The notes under the pieces were generated by a model, which worked only from the letters and a program-made list of their open reading frames with translations, did not search any database and was not told the origin of the DNA. Positions 63,785-64,000 of a DNA stretch of 64,000 nucleotides are shown one piece after another. Source of the stretch: Celoporthe dispersa (Eukaryota > Ascomycota > Sordariomycetes > Diaporthales > Cryphonectriaceae). The translations under genes and the position numbers were made by a program. Numbering within the stretch: the stretch's first letter is position 1; each line of letters begins with the position of its first letter. The stretch lies in assembly GCA_016584495.1 (NCBI GenBank), contig WAID01000005.1, positions 1,500,501 to 1,564,500 of the forward strand, in the 5' to 3' direction.

Positions 63785-64000
63785 TAAATATTTCCAGATA
63801 TAGTCTAGCGCTTTAAAATGCTTATTATTAGGATTACTTATAAATCTTGAGCAATATATAATACTAAAAGCTAAATCTAGACGAGTCTTTAAAATAGGAT
63901 ATAATAAAGATTTTATATACTTTTGAAATTCTATTATATTAGTTTTATTCGCTATTGATTTATTTTTACTAAGCTTCTGCTTTAGAATTCCAAGTATTAA

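Larger units (their letters stand above)
62117..64000 (-). mobile_element. Second copia-1 copy, cut by the window edge
   Basis: The 3' LTR 62117-62813 is followed by internal sequence that matches 26276-27470 almost base for base. The RNase H frame 63356-63784 equals the end of the 26819-27679 frame except for single changes. Differences include one T in a run (near 63311), and towards the right edge several C/T and G/A changes (for example CTCTGGGATT versus TTTAGAATT). The rest lies outside the window. Confidence 0.9.

Overview
The window comes from a filamentous ascomycete (Pezizomycotina, probably Sordariomycetes). Evidence: short introns with GTRNGT/YAG ends, fungal-type single-copy genes (APSB/Mto1-like, GAR1, SLM1, LRO1, NAA30, LDB17), and a sharp split into a GC-rich gene block (about 1-24.4 kb) and a very AT-rich block of broken retrotransposons (24.4-64 kb). 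The AT-rich block carries the marks of repeat-induced point mutation (RIP): differences between repeat copies are almost all C-to-T or G-to-A.

Gene block, left to right: a microtubule-organizing-centre coiled-coil protein (minus, cut by the window edge) diverges from the H/ACA snoRNP gene GAR1 (plus). Then come SLM1 (minus, F-BAR plus PH, TORC2/eisosome), a 3.6-kb spacer, a secreted apiosidase-like glycoside hydrolase (plus), the triacylglycerol-making acyltransferase LRO1/PDAT (minus) diverging from the NatC catalytic subunit NAA30/MAK3 (plus), and LDB17/SPIN90/Dip1 (plus, Arp2/3 activation). A degraded unknown reading frame and an intron-containing tRNA-Ser(UGA) close the block. These are unrelated housekeeping genes plus one secreted enzyme, not a cluster. 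Four of the seven protein genes carry one-base frameshifts (five placed at homopolymers, a sixth only bracketed). They fit unpolished long-read errors better than real gene loss; GAR1, LRO1 and NAA30 read through cleanly.

AT-rich block: (1) a small gag-only Ty3/gypsy-type element (184-bp LTRs, 24543-32715) split by (2) a full-length Ty1/copia element (about 700-bp LTRs, 25576-32085, minus strand). (3) A tandem duplication, 31383-37195, is explained by unequal crossover between two copia LTRs and leaves a hybrid LTR; unit A also has a solo LTR nested in another LTR. (4) An 11.1-kb Ty3/gypsy element (334-bp LTRs, 39833-50923) has an additional coding region after integrase and a 23-bp tandem array in its LTRs. 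(5) A remnant of a second copia family ends near 52.5 kb. (6) A 5.95-kb gypsy element lies on the minus strand (255-bp LTRs, 54084-60035). (7) A second, nearly identical copy of the first copia element runs off the right edge from 62117. Target-site duplications, themselves with RIP-type transitions, define most boundaries.

No undescribed defence or other novel gene system was recognised. The most unusual content is the nested and recombined retroelement structure, the gag-only element, and the extra coding region of the 11-kb gypsy element.
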